From: Calothrix sp. NIES-4101
GTDB taxonomy: Bacteria; Cyanobacteriota; Cyanobacteriia; Cyanobacteriales; Nostocaceae
NCBI GenBank assembly: GCA_004296455.1
Contig: AP018280.1
Location: 2,666,001 to 2,730,000 of the forward strand
DNA: 64,000 nucleotides
Reading direction: 5' to 3'
Part shown: positions 45,689 to 54,790 of the stretch, piece after piece
Position numbering within the stretch: the stretch's first letter is position 1
Layout: each line of letters opens with the position of its first letter
The notes under the pieces: generated by a model
The model's database searches: none
Told to the model about the DNA's origin: nothing
The model's input: only the letters and a program-made list of their open reading frames with translations
Translations under genes and position numbers: made by a program

Positions 45689-46594
45689 TTAAACAGCTTG
45701 AACAACAGCTGGACTATAGACGTGAAACTCCTTAACATTGCTTGCCTCTAAGATATTTCTCGCTGCTGCAATTTCCAATTCAGTTCCGGAAATGGCAATT
45801 AAATAGTCGCCTAAATTCATCCGATATTGGTAAGTATCTCTTATATCTTTAGGAACACCTAAACTATCCCAATCATCTCTGCTGTACAAATTTACGTGTT
45901 CAAATTCTTCATTCAGAAGAGCACCCGAAGAGACTACAGATACTTGATTCATAGAAAAACCAGTATCTTTCAATTGAGTTAAAGCTTGCTCTACGTTTTG
46001 ACGATTGAATAAAAGACCAGCAGCATTTTTGTAGCGACTTTTTAGAGGTGTAGATGCTTGATAAATTCCCCAATCTCTAATACCGCGTTTGCGAAGAATT
46101 TGTTCGGCAATAATAATTTCTTGTTCGTTACCATCTACCATAACTAAATAGTAACCCTGGTCAACTAGATCACTATAAATTTTGGCTTCATCTTCGGGAA
46201 TTCCTAAACCTACTAACGCACCGCCTAAACTACCAGCAGCCGCGCCAATTGCACCACCAGCTAAAGCAGTTGCGATCGCTGTTGCTCCGGCTCCTGCTAA
46301 CATGATAGGGCCAATTGTGGGAATTGCCATCAAACCTAAGCCAATTAGTAAACCAGTTAAACCGCCTACTGTACCCCCAGTCGCTGCTCCAACGGCTGCA
46401 CCTTCGTCAGCTTTATTTCCAGTGTGTTCTTTTACCTCAACACCAGCAATTTCACTTTCATGCTCTGCGTTTCTAGCAACTATTGATACTTTATGCATCG
46501 GATAGTTCGCATTTTTCAAGTCAACCAGTGCAAGTTCTATGTCGGAGCGGCGAGTAAAAATACCGACTGCTCTTTGCTCTACTTCTAATGCCAT
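45689..46594 (-). CDS. Two-domain YflT-type stress protein with glycine zipper
   Basis: From ATG 46594 the protein has 301 residues. A first YflT-like alpha/beta domain (about 5-55; RAVGIFTRRSDIELALVDL) is followed by a glycine-zipper membrane stretch (68-130; GAAVGAATGGTVGGLTGLL), a loop with DQGYYLVMVDG, and a second YflT-like domain (about 190-295; AAGLLFNRQNVEQALTQL). The start is set by GGGGGA (46602-46607 on the other strand) seven bases away; the longer frame from 46609 would begin inside that site. It is a paralogue in layout of the ChaB fusion at 41428. Role in envelope stress is inferred from context. Confidence 0.82.
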   Translation of the reverse strand: MALEVEQRAVGIFTRRSDIELALVDLKNANYPMHKVSIVARNAEHESEIAGVEVKEHTGNKADEGAAVGAATGGTVGGLTGLLIGLGLMAIPTIGPIMLAGAGATAIATALAGGAIGAAAGSLGGALVGLGIPEDEAKIYSDLVDQGYYLVMVDGNEQEIIIAEQILRKRGIRDWGIYQASTPLKSRYKNAAGLLFNRQNVEQALTQLKDTGFSMNQVSVVSSGALLNEEFEHVNLYSRDDWDSLGVPKDIRDTYQYRMNLGDYLIAISGTELEIAAARNILEASNVKEFHVYSPAVVQAV

Positions 46595-46693
46595 GACTTT
46601 ATCCCCCAATTCAAATATAAAGCTATTTATTTGAGGTTAATTAAGGTTAATTCAGATAAATTGCTCAATTAACCTCACATAATCTTCAGCTAG

Positions 46694-46972
46694 TTAAACT
46701 GCTCGACGAGCAACTAAACCCCAAATGAAGATTAGTAACATAGCTCCAAGAACTGCAAAGACAATGCTACCAATGGATAAAGTTCCGACTGTGGCTGAAG
46801 CGGCTGCCCCACTTCCCAGCAGAACTTGACCTAGATAACCACCTACTAATGCTCCCAAAATTCCTAAGCCAATTGTGGAGAAAATACCACCACCTTGTGA
46901 GCCTGGATAAAATAACTTAGCTAATGCACCTGCTATTAAACCTAATACCAACCAAGCAATTATACCGCCCAT
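46694..46972 (-). CDS. GlsB/YeaQ/YmgE-family stress membrane protein
   Basis: The 92-residue protein is three short hydrophobic segments with the family pattern IIAWLVLGLIAGALAKLF at the start and a glycine-rich middle (TIGLGILGALVGGYLG). These inner-membrane proteins are induced by general and osmotic stress; their biochemical role is unknown. AAGGAG lies eight bases before the start. It is the most upstream gene of the minus-strand part of the island and is followed by a 485-base region before the divergent CsbD gene. Confidence 0.9.
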   Translation of the reverse strand: MGGIIAWLVLGLIAGALAKLFYPGSQGGGIFSTIGLGILGALVGGYLGQVLLGSGAAASATVGTLSIGSIVFAVLGAMLLIFIWGLVARRAV

Positions 46973-47457
46973 ATTAATTTCTCCTTGTTGTATGATTTGT
47001 TTTTCTTTTGCGTGTCCTTATGTTCTTAAGATTAAGTTTTTATTTCCAATTTTTGCTCTATCTATTGAACGAATATCTAAAATCTTGAGATATTATCTGA
47101 AGCCATAAATATCGTTCATCGGGACTAACTGTTCGGGTTAATATGTGGTAGCACGCTTACCAATAATCTGAGATATCACTTTCAACCCCAGCTTTCCTGA
47201 ACTTGTTTCTGTTACAAAAATACACAAATAAGTTGAAGCTAGGATTGAATTAGAATCAATTAATTTATTCAACGAAGATTAACTTCAATTATTTATAATC
47301 TCAGTATTGAGGAATAGTAATATCTCGATAATTTTATTCTTGAAGATAGATGTAATCACGTTAAAGTAAGTTTAGTATATGAATGTTGCCAGGTTGAATA
47401 AATCAAACGACGAGACATAATAAACTCTCAAATATTTATTAATTAAGGAGAAAAATA
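46973..47457. other. 485-base divergent control region
   Basis: No gene is seen. The region separates the leftward GlsB-YflT-BON genes from the rightward CsbD gene and probably holds promoters for both. I found no firm operator. Confidence 0.5.
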
Positions 47458-47640
47458 GTGAGTACTGAAAATAGAGTTAAAGCAGTAGCTAAAAATATCG
47501 AAGGGAAAATTCAAGAAGTAGTTGGCGAAGTCACTGGTAATCCCAATGATAAAGCTGAAGGGCAAGCAAAACAAGCTGAATCTCAAATGCGCCACACAGT
47601 TGAAAATATCAAAGATGAAATGAAAAAGTCTTTAGAATAA
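47458..47640 (+). CDS. csbD: CsbD-family small stress protein
   Basis: The 60-residue protein has the complete CsbD pattern (ENRVKAVAKNIEGKIQEVVG, GNPNDKAEGQAKQAESQ). It starts with GTG, with AAGGAG (47445-47450) eight bases upstream. It is hydrophilic, helical and probably cytoplasmic. In other bacteria CsbD is controlled by general-stress sigma factors. It is the only plus-strand gene of the stress island and is closed by a hairpin 27 bases after its stop. Confidence 0.9.
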   Translation: MSTENRVKAVAKNIEGKIQEVVGEVTGNPNDKAEGQAKQAESQMRHTVENIKDEMKKSLE

Positions 47641-47667
47641 ACTTTTATTTTGTCATAAATACCCTTA

Positions 47668-47697
47668 TATCCCCGGCTTGTTAAATAAGTCGGGGAT
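47668..47697. repeat. TATCCCC hairpin, copy 4, between convergent genes
   Basis: TATCCCCGGCTT (47668-47679) pairs with AAGTCGGGGAT (47687-47697). It lies between the stops of the csbD gene and the leftward gene at 47748 and may end both transcripts. Confidence 0.75.
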
Positions 47698-47747
47698 TAT
47701 ATTTATCTTTATAAAATTCTTTATCAATGCATCATCAATGAATTTGA

Positions 47748-49085
47748 TTAGCCAAATCCAGCTTTAGCTTTACTTTTATTTTTAGACTTACTCTTGCCAT
47801 TAACCTCTATTAAAGCTTCTTGAAATAAATTATGTAGATGTAAAGGAACACTAGCTATTTCTGGTAATTCTGGATTGAGAGATTTATTAAATTCTTGGAG
47901 AGTAGTTTCTAAATCTTGCTGTAAATTAAATTCTTCTCTATTTAGAAAATCTTGCAATACTTTTTCTAATTTTTCTGGATATTGCTTGGCTAGACGGTGC
48001 CAAATACTGGGATTAATTTCTGGCTCTTCTAGATATTGGCGTAATAATTTTTCCGAATTTTCAGCACTACGCCAATCTGTTACTTCTAACATGTTTTTAA
48101 ATAAGTGATAATTTGTTAAAAACATCTGTCCCCATCGAGGATGGGTAATAACAGTCACCTGTTCTGCTTTTTTGAGGTGATTTGGTAGCTCAATATCAGG
48201 CATCACCATTTTTGTATTTTGATTATTTTCTAAAAGTTGAGCAGCAGCTTTTGCATCTGCACCCATTTCTGCGGCTACCTCAACAATTTCTTCCCGAGAA
48301 GCTCCAGCTTCTTCTACTAATTCTTTTAATGATTTTGAGCTATCAATACCTGCATTTTCTAAAGAACGTTGAGTGATAAAATCCTGAAATTCCTTGAGTC
48401 TTTTTTGTAGTTGATATCCAGGTAAAGTAATTTCATCACGATGGAAAAAGTCAAGAAAAGCTTGATGATACTCCTCTACAGATTCCCATGCTTCTTCTAA
48501 TAATTCTGGTGCATCTGTATACAAATAATTTTTATAATTCTGTTTAAAGTTACCAATTGCGACAGCTAGCTTAGGTTTACCCAGCTTACCCATAATACTT
48601 ATAGAAGTAGAAAACATCCAGTAGCTATCCGTTACAGGCGCAATACGTGCAAGTAAAATTTCTCCATTTTTTAGCCTACTCAGTAACTGCGACTCATATG
48701 AATTTTTTGTTTTGACTACATAATATTTTGCAGTCATCCAATTCATAAGTTTACAGCCATCAGCAAAAATATCGGTGACAGCGAACAAACCAATAAAACT
48801 TTTTTGCCAACTTTGCACCAGAGAACGATCGCTTGTGGATAATTTTGGCTTACTATCTAAAAATAAATCAATTGGTGTTTTTGCATGAATTTGTACTTCT
48901 GTCAAGAACATATCCATTACCATCTCATTATTTGCATGACTGGCGTATTGAGATTTTGGTAATGTGGATAATTTTTTAGCAGAAAAAGATTCTAGTGCAA
49001 CTGCTAAATCTCCTTCTGCATCCATGACAAAGTCAAGTAATTCTTCTTTTAACTGTTTAGCTCTGACTAAAATCTCTTCCATCAT
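47748..49085 (-). CDS. Conserved hypothetical helical protein
   Basis: I do not recognise the family with certainty. The 445-residue protein is soluble and helical with no signal peptide. Visible features are an acidic N-terminus (EEILVRAKQLKEELLDFVMD), a Tyr-rich middle (FKQNYKNYLYTDAPELLEEA), a possible HTH-like segment (SLKELVEEAGASREEIVEVA, about 268-287) and a Lys/Ser tail (GKSKSKNKSKAKAGFG). The tail might bind nucleic acid or be disordered. It lies 54 bases downstream of the REC-kinase gene's stop on the same strand, so the two may be co-transcribed and functionally linked. Confidence 0.65.
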   Translation of the reverse strand: MMEEILVRAKQLKEELLDFVMDAEGDLAVALESFSAKKLSTLPKSQYASHANNEMVMDMFLTEVQIHAKTPIDLFLDSKPKLSTSDRSLVQSWQKSFIGLFAVTDIFADGCKLMNWMTAKYYVVKTKNSYESQLLSRLKNGEILLARIAPVTDSYWMFSTSISIMGKLGKPKLAVAIGNFKQNYKNYLYTDAPELLEEAWESVEEYHQAFLDFFHRDEITLPGYQLQKRLKEFQDFITQRSLENAGIDSSKSLKELVEEAGASREEIVEVAAEMGADAKAAAQLLENNQNTKMVMPDIELPNHLKKAEQVTVITHPRWGQMFLTNYHLFKNMLEVTDWRSAENSEKLLRQYLEEPEINPSIWHRLAKQYPEKLEKVLQDFLNREEFNLQQDLETTLQEFNKSLNPELPEIASVPLHLHNLFQEALIEVNGKSKSKNKSKAKAGFG

Positions 49086-49140
49086 CCAACCTTTATAAAA
49101 TATTTGATATTAATCGCCAGAACAGGAGAAATGATTATGT

Positions 49141-50271
49141 CTATTTTCTGAGGTTTTCTTGGATTTTCTCAGCTTTGAGTCGTGGTAAATTTATACTAAA
49201 TTTACTACCCTGTTCCGGTTCAGATGTCACACCAATTGAACCTTGGTGAGCTTCAATAATACATCGCGATAAATATAAACCTAAACCACTACCAGAACCT
49301 TGATGCTTACCCGAACGAAAACGCTCAAATAGTCTCGCTTGTTCCTGGAGCGAAATTCCGGCTCCTGAATCCTGAATCTCAATAGTGACAATATCTGGAT
49401 TGAGATTTAAATTCACATTTACATAACCAGTTTCTGTAAATTTAATGGCATTCCCGATAATGTTGGTGACAACACGTCTTAATTCGATGCGATCGCCTAC
49501 AATTATACTGTCTAAACTATGATTATTTGCAGATATCTCCAAATTCATTGCTAGTCCTTTTTCTTCTGCCAAATGTTTTAATTCTTGACTCACTTCTCGG
49601 ACTAACTCTTGTATGTCAAATTCCGACAGCTTTAAACTTTTACTTCCAGCCTCATGACGATATACTTCCAGCAAAGTATTCACCATTGTCAATAAATCTT
49701 CATTGCTACCAATCATTGTTTTAAAAACATCTGATGCTTCTGATGTCACCTCAAAAAACATTCCTTCTAACATTAATTTTAAGATGCGATTTGCCGCAAC
49801 TAAAGGTGTTCGTAAATCGTGCGTGAAACGCGAAACAAAATCTTCGCGTAAGTTTGCCATCTGGTCACGTTCGTCTATGGTATGTTTAAGACGTAGTAGC
49901 GATCGCACCCTGGCATGTAGCTCCTCTGGATCGAATGGTTTACGGATAAAGTCATCAGCACCTGCATCAAGTCCCTCAACCAGGCTTGATTGTCCATGGG
50001 CGGTAATTAACAAAATCGGAATGTATGGTAAATTCGTATTATTGCGAATTCGACGAGTAAATTCATAGCCATCCAATTCTGGCATCATCACATCTAAAAG
50101 TATTAAATCTGGTCGCCAATCTTCAACTACACTTAAACCAGTTTTGCTATCTTCATTTAAACTTACTTCATAACCTTCTGATTCTAAAACTGTTTCCAGA
50201 AGCAGTAAATTTTCAAAAATATCATCAACTACCAGTATTTTGTCTTTCCTAACAGATTTATTAATTAACAT
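49141..50271 (-). CDS. REC-histidine kinase
   Basis: From ATG 50271 the protein has 376 residues: a receiver (about 10-125; D60 in LLDVMMPELDG), HisKA with H151 (FTHDLRTPL) and an ATPase domain (IQDSGAGISLQEQ; GSGLGLYLSR). It has no membrane span; it would act as a relay kinase driven by an upstream phosphate source. It is divergent from the NarL-type regulator at 50649, a likely target. The frame is open to 50349, but the extra residues are hydrophobic and atypical. A helical conserved protein follows on the same strand. Confidence 0.9.
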   Translation of the reverse strand: MLINKSVRKDKILVVDDIFENLLLLETVLESEGYEVSLNEDSKTGLSVVEDWRPDLILLDVMMPELDGYEFTRRIRNNTNLPYIPILLITAHGQSSLVEGLDAGADDFIRKPFDPEELHARVRSLLRLKHTIDERDQMANLREDFVSRFTHDLRTPLVAANRILKLMLEGMFFEVTSEASDVFKTMIGSNEDLLTMVNTLLEVYRHEAGSKSLKLSEFDIQELVREVSQELKHLAEEKGLAMNLEISANNHSLDSIIVGDRIELRRVVTNIIGNAIKFTETGYVNVNLNLNPDIVTIEIQDSGAGISLQEQARLFERFRSGKHQGSGSGLGLYLSRCIIEAHQGSIGVTSEPEQGSKFSINLPRLKAEKIQENLRK

Positions 50272-50499
50272 AATTTTTTGTAAATATGAAAATATATAAA
50301 TAAAATCACAGCAGTTCAGAGCATAGATTGTAATTCCTATACAACTCATGAACCGCCTATTTAATCAAATTTATCGTTTTGTCTATCTCAAGGCTAGATT
50401 CTTAGGTCTAGTTTTAGCCGGATAAAAATCTACCTAGCGACAGATGTATAAATTGGATTTCTGATAAAGGGTAATTAATGAACTTTTATTTCTAGTAGT

Positions 50500-50531
50500 T
50501 TGACAGTAAGCTTTTCTACTACTTATAGTAG
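50500..50531 (+). promoter_or_regulatory. Candidate promoter and overlapping dyad for the NarL-type regulator
   Basis: TTGACA (50500-50505), an 18-base spacer and TATAGT (50524-50529) form a good sigma-70-type promoter 120 bases before the regulator start. The dyad CTACT-TAT-AGTAG (50519-50531) overlaps the -10 element and could be an operator. The remaining bases of 50272-50648 hold no gene. Confidence 0.5.
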
Positions 50532-50648
50532 ATGGAATTAACTTCAAATCATTAAAATTTGTACTTTTTGCATAGCTTTACCAATAAAATTAAGAAGGTT
50601 ATTTTAATCTGTAACTTTAGAATTAGATTTGGGAAGAGGTAAACAGCC

Positions 50649-51362
50649 ATGAGCGAGATTAAGGTAATTGTGATTGAAGACCATAACCTTACCAGAATGG
50701 GCTTGCGGGCTGCTTTACAAACAGAGCCGGAAATTAAGATTATCGGTGAAGCCTCCAATGCGACGGATGGTTTGCAGCTACTCAAGACATTAAAGCCGGA
50801 TGTGGCGACTATTGATATCGGTTTACCTGATATGGATGGGATTGAATTAACACGTAGGTACCGGCAATACCAACAGGAAACCCAAGATTTCACCACGAAT
50901 CTACTGATTTTAACCATGCAAAACAGTGAGGAAGCTGTGTTAGCCGCTTTTGGCGCGGGAGCAGACTCTTATTGCATGAAGGATATTGAAAGTGAAAACT
51001 TAATTAATGCGGTGAAAACCACATCTACAGGTAGTTCTTGGATCGATCCTGCGATCGCAGATATTGTACTCCAACAAGTACGACGAGATGATGCAAATAG
51101 TGGAATCAGTTCCAAACGAGTCATGATTGAAGGCTTGGAACCAGAGGTGGAGAGGACTATCGAAACTTTTCCTCTCACTCAACGGGAAAAGGAAGTTTTA
51201 GAATTAATAGTTGCTGGTTGTGATAATGCAGAAATCGGTAAAAAACTCTACTTGACAGTCGGTACTGTGAAAACTCACGTTCGCGGTATTTTGAGCAAGC
51301 TTTGTGTTGCTGATAGAACTCAAGCTGCTGTCCGAGCTTTACGTGCTGGGTTAGTACATTGA
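50649..51362 (+). CDS. NarL/LuxR-type response regulator 1
   Basis: The 237-residue regulator has a receiver (about 4-130; D56 in TIDIGLPDMDG) and a C-terminal LuxR-type HTH (about 172-235; TQREKEVLELIVAGC, VGTVKTHVRGILSKL). It is a close paralogue of the regulator at 59840: same length, same LTRMG and ADSYYMKD-type segments, same ALRAGLV end. AGAGG lies about ten bases before the start. It would be phosphorylated by a kinase, likely the divergent REC-kinase at 49141. In Anabaena the NarL-type OrrA controls osmotic and desiccation genes; orthology to that protein is not established here. Confidence 0.92.
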   Translation: MSEIKVIVIEDHNLTRMGLRAALQTEPEIKIIGEASNATDGLQLLKTLKPDVATIDIGLPDMDGIELTRRYRQYQQETQDFTTNLLILTMQNSEEAVLAAFGAGADSYCMKDIESENLINAVKTTSTGSSWIDPAIADIVLQQVRRDDANSGISSKRVMIEGLEPEVERTIETFPLTQREKEVLELIVAGCDNAEIGKKLYLTVGTVKTHVRGILSKLCVADRTQAAVRALRAGLVH

Positions 51363-51704
51363 TTTTGATATACATTTTGACATACTTTGTATGCCGAAAC
51401 TATTCAATCGCTTTTGGCAGCATCCCAAATGTGTAAATTGTTTTTTGTAGTGCGGGCTTCTAGCCCACTTCCTGGAGATTAGTGAGCTTTCCGGCTCCCA
51501 CTACAAATTATATTTTTGCAAAATTGGGATGCTCCCATCGCTTTTGACTAATCGATAAATTCAGGCGTTGCGGAATCGCGGGATGATTTTGCCCAATTTG
51601 AAATCTATTTTCAATAGTTTCAACCACCAATTCATGCCGCAAATACCCAAAAAGTCCTAAGTTATTATTTCCAATTCGTTCTTAATTTTATATTCTAAAT
51701 TCGA
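51363..51704. other. Gene-free region with an inverted-repeat element
   Basis: No gene is seen. The stretch 51419-51533 forms a large imperfect hairpin (separate entry). The rest is AT-rich with no further structure noticed. Confidence 0.5.
51419..51533. repeat. 115-bp inverted-repeat element
   Basis: AGCATCCCAA (51419-51428) is inverted at the other end as TTGGGATGCT (51524-51533). A second inner pair, TTGTAGTG near 51446 and CACTACAA near 51499, and GC-rich centre (GCGGGCTTCTAGCCC) give a long cruciform-capable structure. It resembles the dispersed small repeats of filamentous cyanobacteria and does not encode protein. Confidence 0.6.
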
Positions 51705-53780
51705 CTAATTTGGTTCCCCCAGTAAGATAATTGAACTGTTTAAGCCTTGAATTACCTGCGTAGTGACTTCGCTAACAGATAAGCCACCCGCAGTCCGATA
51801 ACGTACAGAACGCAAAACTACTAAATCAAAGCTTAATGCTTCCTCAATAATGACTCTGGCAATATCATTATCTTTGACTGTTTGAATATTGGTATTTACT
51901 TCTAATTGACTTTTCGAGGCAATCTCTAATAATTGTGATTTGAACTGTTCTACTTTATTTTGTGGTGTTCTCGGATGGTAAATATGTAATAAAACCACTT
52001 CCGCTTGATTGACATTGGCTAAAATTTGGGCAAACTTAATTGCACCTATGGTTTGACGTGTTAAGTCGCCGACAGGTACAAGAATCCTTTGAAATTTTGT
52101 CGGACTATTTAACAACTGCGCCATCGCAACTGGACAGTGGGAAGACCAAAATATACCATCAATGATGTTACCAAATAAACGCGATCGCAAACCAAGATTT
52201 CTTGACCAACCTAAAATAACTAAGCTCGCATTTTGTTCTCTACTAGTACGGCTAATTCCCAAAGCAATATCATCATCTATCCGTACAGTTGGTAATACTT
52301 CGACATCAAACTCTTGACTAATATCTGTGGCTATCTGCAATCGTTCTCGACTTTGCGTCAGAGCCATTTTTAACTCAGGATTATCCATTTGCACATGTCC
52401 TTTAGTTATTGCTAGTGGCACTATCCTCCCAGACTCATGACGCGCCAATAGTGCTGCCATTTCTAACAAATAACGTTGGGTTTGTGGGTTATAAATTGGA
52501 ACTACTATCGTAAATGGATGCTGAGTTTCGTCTAATATATGGTTACTATTACTACTGTCATTCTTCCACCAAGTTGCGAGCGGCTCATCAGCTAAATCAT
52601 CTTGGGAAATAGTGAGTGCACTGGCAAATCTAGCTGTAATCATCGGGCCAAGAATAGAAGTGATCAGCATTAAGACAATAATACTATTTAAAACAGCATT
52701 GTTAATCAATCTTTCATTGGCAGAGTTGATACTTTGATATGCAACTAATGCGGCTGCAAGGGTTGCAGCTACCTGTGGTAAAGATAATGACCACATTGTT
52801 AATAGTTCCGCATTATTATAACGGTATAAAAGTTTGGCTAGATATGCAGCAACAAATTTACTACCAATCAAAGCCACAACAATTGCGATAGTAATGCCTA
52901 TTGAACTGAGGGTTTTGATGAATGACGGGATATCAATTAATAGTCCCATGTCTACAAAGAAACAAGGGATAAATAAAGCACTGCCAACAAACTCAATTTT
53001 TTCTTTGACTGGGCTACGTCCTAAAACATCATTAACTGCTAAACCAGCTAAAAAAGCGCCGACAATTTTTTCCACACCAACAATTTGTGCGCCCACAGAG
53101 GCTAAGAATAATGCTAGTAAAATAAACAGAAATTGGTTACTTTGCTCATCACCTGTGCGTTTAAAAAACTCTTTACCAGCCCAGTCAAACCCAAATAAAA
53201 CAATCGCTGAATAAATTACTAATCCAGCTAATAAACTCACTAAACTCAGAGCCGTAAATTCTCCCCCATGAATGCCGACACAAACAGCTAGAACTAACAA
53301 AGCTCCTGTATCAGTAAAAATAGTTGCACCAATAGTAACGGTTACTGCTTCATTATTTACAACTCCCAGACGACTAACAATTGGATATGCTAGGAGTGTA
53401 TGAGAAGCAAGTAATGACCCAATTAAAACAGAGGTATTCCAACTAAAGTTAAAGATTTTACCGACAATAATACCAGCAATTAATGGTACTAAAAATGTTA
53501 AAACTCCAAATACAATTGAGCGATTTTTGGTTTTACGAAATTGTCCTAAGTCAATTTCTAAACCCGCTACAAACATGAGGTATATTTTACCAATCTCTGA
53601 TAATAGTTTGATGGTCTCAGAGTCATGATTAAGAAGTTTTAATCCACTATTCCCCAAGATTACGCCCGCTACTAGCAAACCCACTAATCCAGGTAATTTT
53701 AAGCGTTCAAATAATGGTGGAATTGCAAAAATTACTATCAGGAGAATTGTAAATGCAATGATAGGACTGTTGATCAGCAC
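51705..53780 (-). CDS. CPA2-type cation:proton antiporter with universal-stress domains
   Basis: The 691-residue protein has about 12 membrane spans (1-400) typical of Na+/H+ or K+/H+ exchangers, with the acidic core segment ASHTLLAYPIV and FVAGLEIDLGQF near the start. Two universal-stress-protein-like domains follow in tandem (about 425-560 and 570-690; TIVVPIYNP; FQRILVPVGDL). These could bind nucleotides and regulate transport. GTG start at 53780 with AAGGAT about nine bases upstream. It stands alone between gene-free regions. Substrate ion unknown; pH or salt homeostasis is likely. Confidence 0.88.
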   Translation of the reverse strand: MLINSPIIAFTILLIVIFAIPPLFERLKLPGLVGLLVAGVILGNSGLKLLNHDSETIKLLSEIGKIYLMFVAGLEIDLGQFRKTKNRSIVFGVLTFLVPLIAGIIVGKIFNFSWNTSVLIGSLLASHTLLAYPIVSRLGVVNNEAVTVTIGATIFTDTGALLVLAVCVGIHGGEFTALSLVSLLAGLVIYSAIVLFGFDWAGKEFFKRTGDEQSNQFLFILLALFLASVGAQIVGVEKIVGAFLAGLAVNDVLGRSPVKEKIEFVGSALFIPCFFVDMGLLIDIPSFIKTLSSIGITIAIVVALIGSKFVAAYLAKLLYRYNNAELLTMWSLSLPQVAATLAAALVAYQSINSANERLINNAVLNSIIVLMLITSILGPMITARFASALTISQDDLADEPLATWWKNDSSNSNHILDETQHPFTIVVPIYNPQTQRYLLEMAALLARHESGRIVPLAITKGHVQMDNPELKMALTQSRERLQIATDISQEFDVEVLPTVRIDDDIALGISRTSREQNASLVILGWSRNLGLRSRLFGNIIDGIFWSSHCPVAMAQLLNSPTKFQRILVPVGDLTRQTIGAIKFAQILANVNQAEVVLLHIYHPRTPQNKVEQFKSQLLEIASKSQLEVNTNIQTVKDNDIARVIIEEALSFDLVVLRSVRYRTAGGLSVSEVTTQVIQGLNSSIILLGEPN

Positions 53781-54110
53781 TGTTCAGTATCCTTTTGATG
53801 AATGAAAACAAGCATTTTAGAGCAATTCCATTTAATTTGTCACAATTAAAGAAATGTTTTCCGAGCAAACAGCCATCGAGTCTATAGATATTGGAATTTT
53901 ACATCATAAATTAATAAATAATTAGAGCCTGGTTTATCATTAATTGCTAAATTGGCGAAATTGTACTGGTAAAAAATTAGTTGCTAACAGAATCGAGATG
54001 AAGCTAGAGCGAAAATTATATGTAGTGATGCAATTGTTAGTATCTGTTAATAATACTCTCAATAAAAAATATTAACTCAGATATTTGCCAATAGTTATAT
54101 AGTTGTTAAT
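53781..54110. other. Gene-free region
   Basis: No coding frame or clear repeat is seen. It should hold the antiporter promoter (right part of the leftward gene's upstream region). Confidence 0.5.
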
Positions 54111-54782
54111 CTAAGTATATTCTGTAATGATACTGCTAGAATCAGATGATATTTGTATCTCGTCTGTTGCTATTTGTCCATTTTCAAAATTTACTTGGTC
54201 AAGATTTTGTTGTAATATATCTAAAACAATTTGCGGATTCGTGCTTTGTTGCATCACTTCAGCTTCTGGATCATAGCGATTTTGGACATTCGGTAAATCA
54301 GTCCGCAGTTCTTCCACCAAGGCAATTAGTTTGGCAATTTTTTGCTCCGTGAGTAGGTTGAGTTGTAGAATGAGATGCGATCGCTTATCTTCTAGTTTAT
54401 CCTGACGAGTTTGATGAACTAATACACCTGTCGAAATTAGCAACGCCGCAATATCAATTCCTTGTTCCCGTAAGTTGAGTTTGGGAAAATCTCCAGCGAG
54501 GATGCCAATATTAGCTAGATGACTAAAAATGCCCCAACTCGTGAAAAAGATAATTTGAGTATAAAGGAACCATGCTTGACCAAATCCTTTAGCTATCTTT
54601 TCTAAAATTCGTTGATGCAGTGGAATTTTTTGCTCATCCTGAGTTTGCAGACCTATTACTGCTTCAATATTTTTGAGTAAATTTTCTGGTAGCTTCTCCG
54701 TATCTATATTTTCACAAAAGCGATCGCCAGATATATTATAAAAATTAGGAAAATTACTTTCTTGATTAGTGTTTTTTTTCAT
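54111..54782 (-). CDS. DUF1003-family membrane protein
   Basis: From ATG 54782 the protein has 223 residues. A soluble N-terminus (1-70) is followed by two hydrophobic segments (FLYTQIIFFTSWGIF and DIAALLISTGVLVHQTRQ, about 95-150), then the DUF1003-type HLILQLNLLTEQKIAKLI. The Asp/Ser/Gln-rich C-terminus is cytoplasmic. The function of DUF1003 proteins is unknown. AAAGGTG overlaps the alternative GTG start at 54788, so ATG 54782 is chosen. The gene starts eight bases after the stop of the SDR gene on the same strand, so the two form an operon. Confidence 0.82.
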   Translation of the reverse strand: MKKNTNQESNFPNFYNISGDRFCENIDTEKLPENLLKNIEAVIGLQTQDEQKIPLHQRILEKIAKGFGQAWFLYTQIIFFTSWGIFSHLANIGILAGDFPKLNLREQGIDIAALLISTGVLVHQTRQDKLEDKRSHLILQLNLLTEQKIAKLIALVEELRTDLPNVQNRYDPEAEVMQQSTNPQIVLDILQQNLDQVNFENGQIATDEIQISSDSSSIITEYT

Positions 54783-54790
54783 CTTCACCT

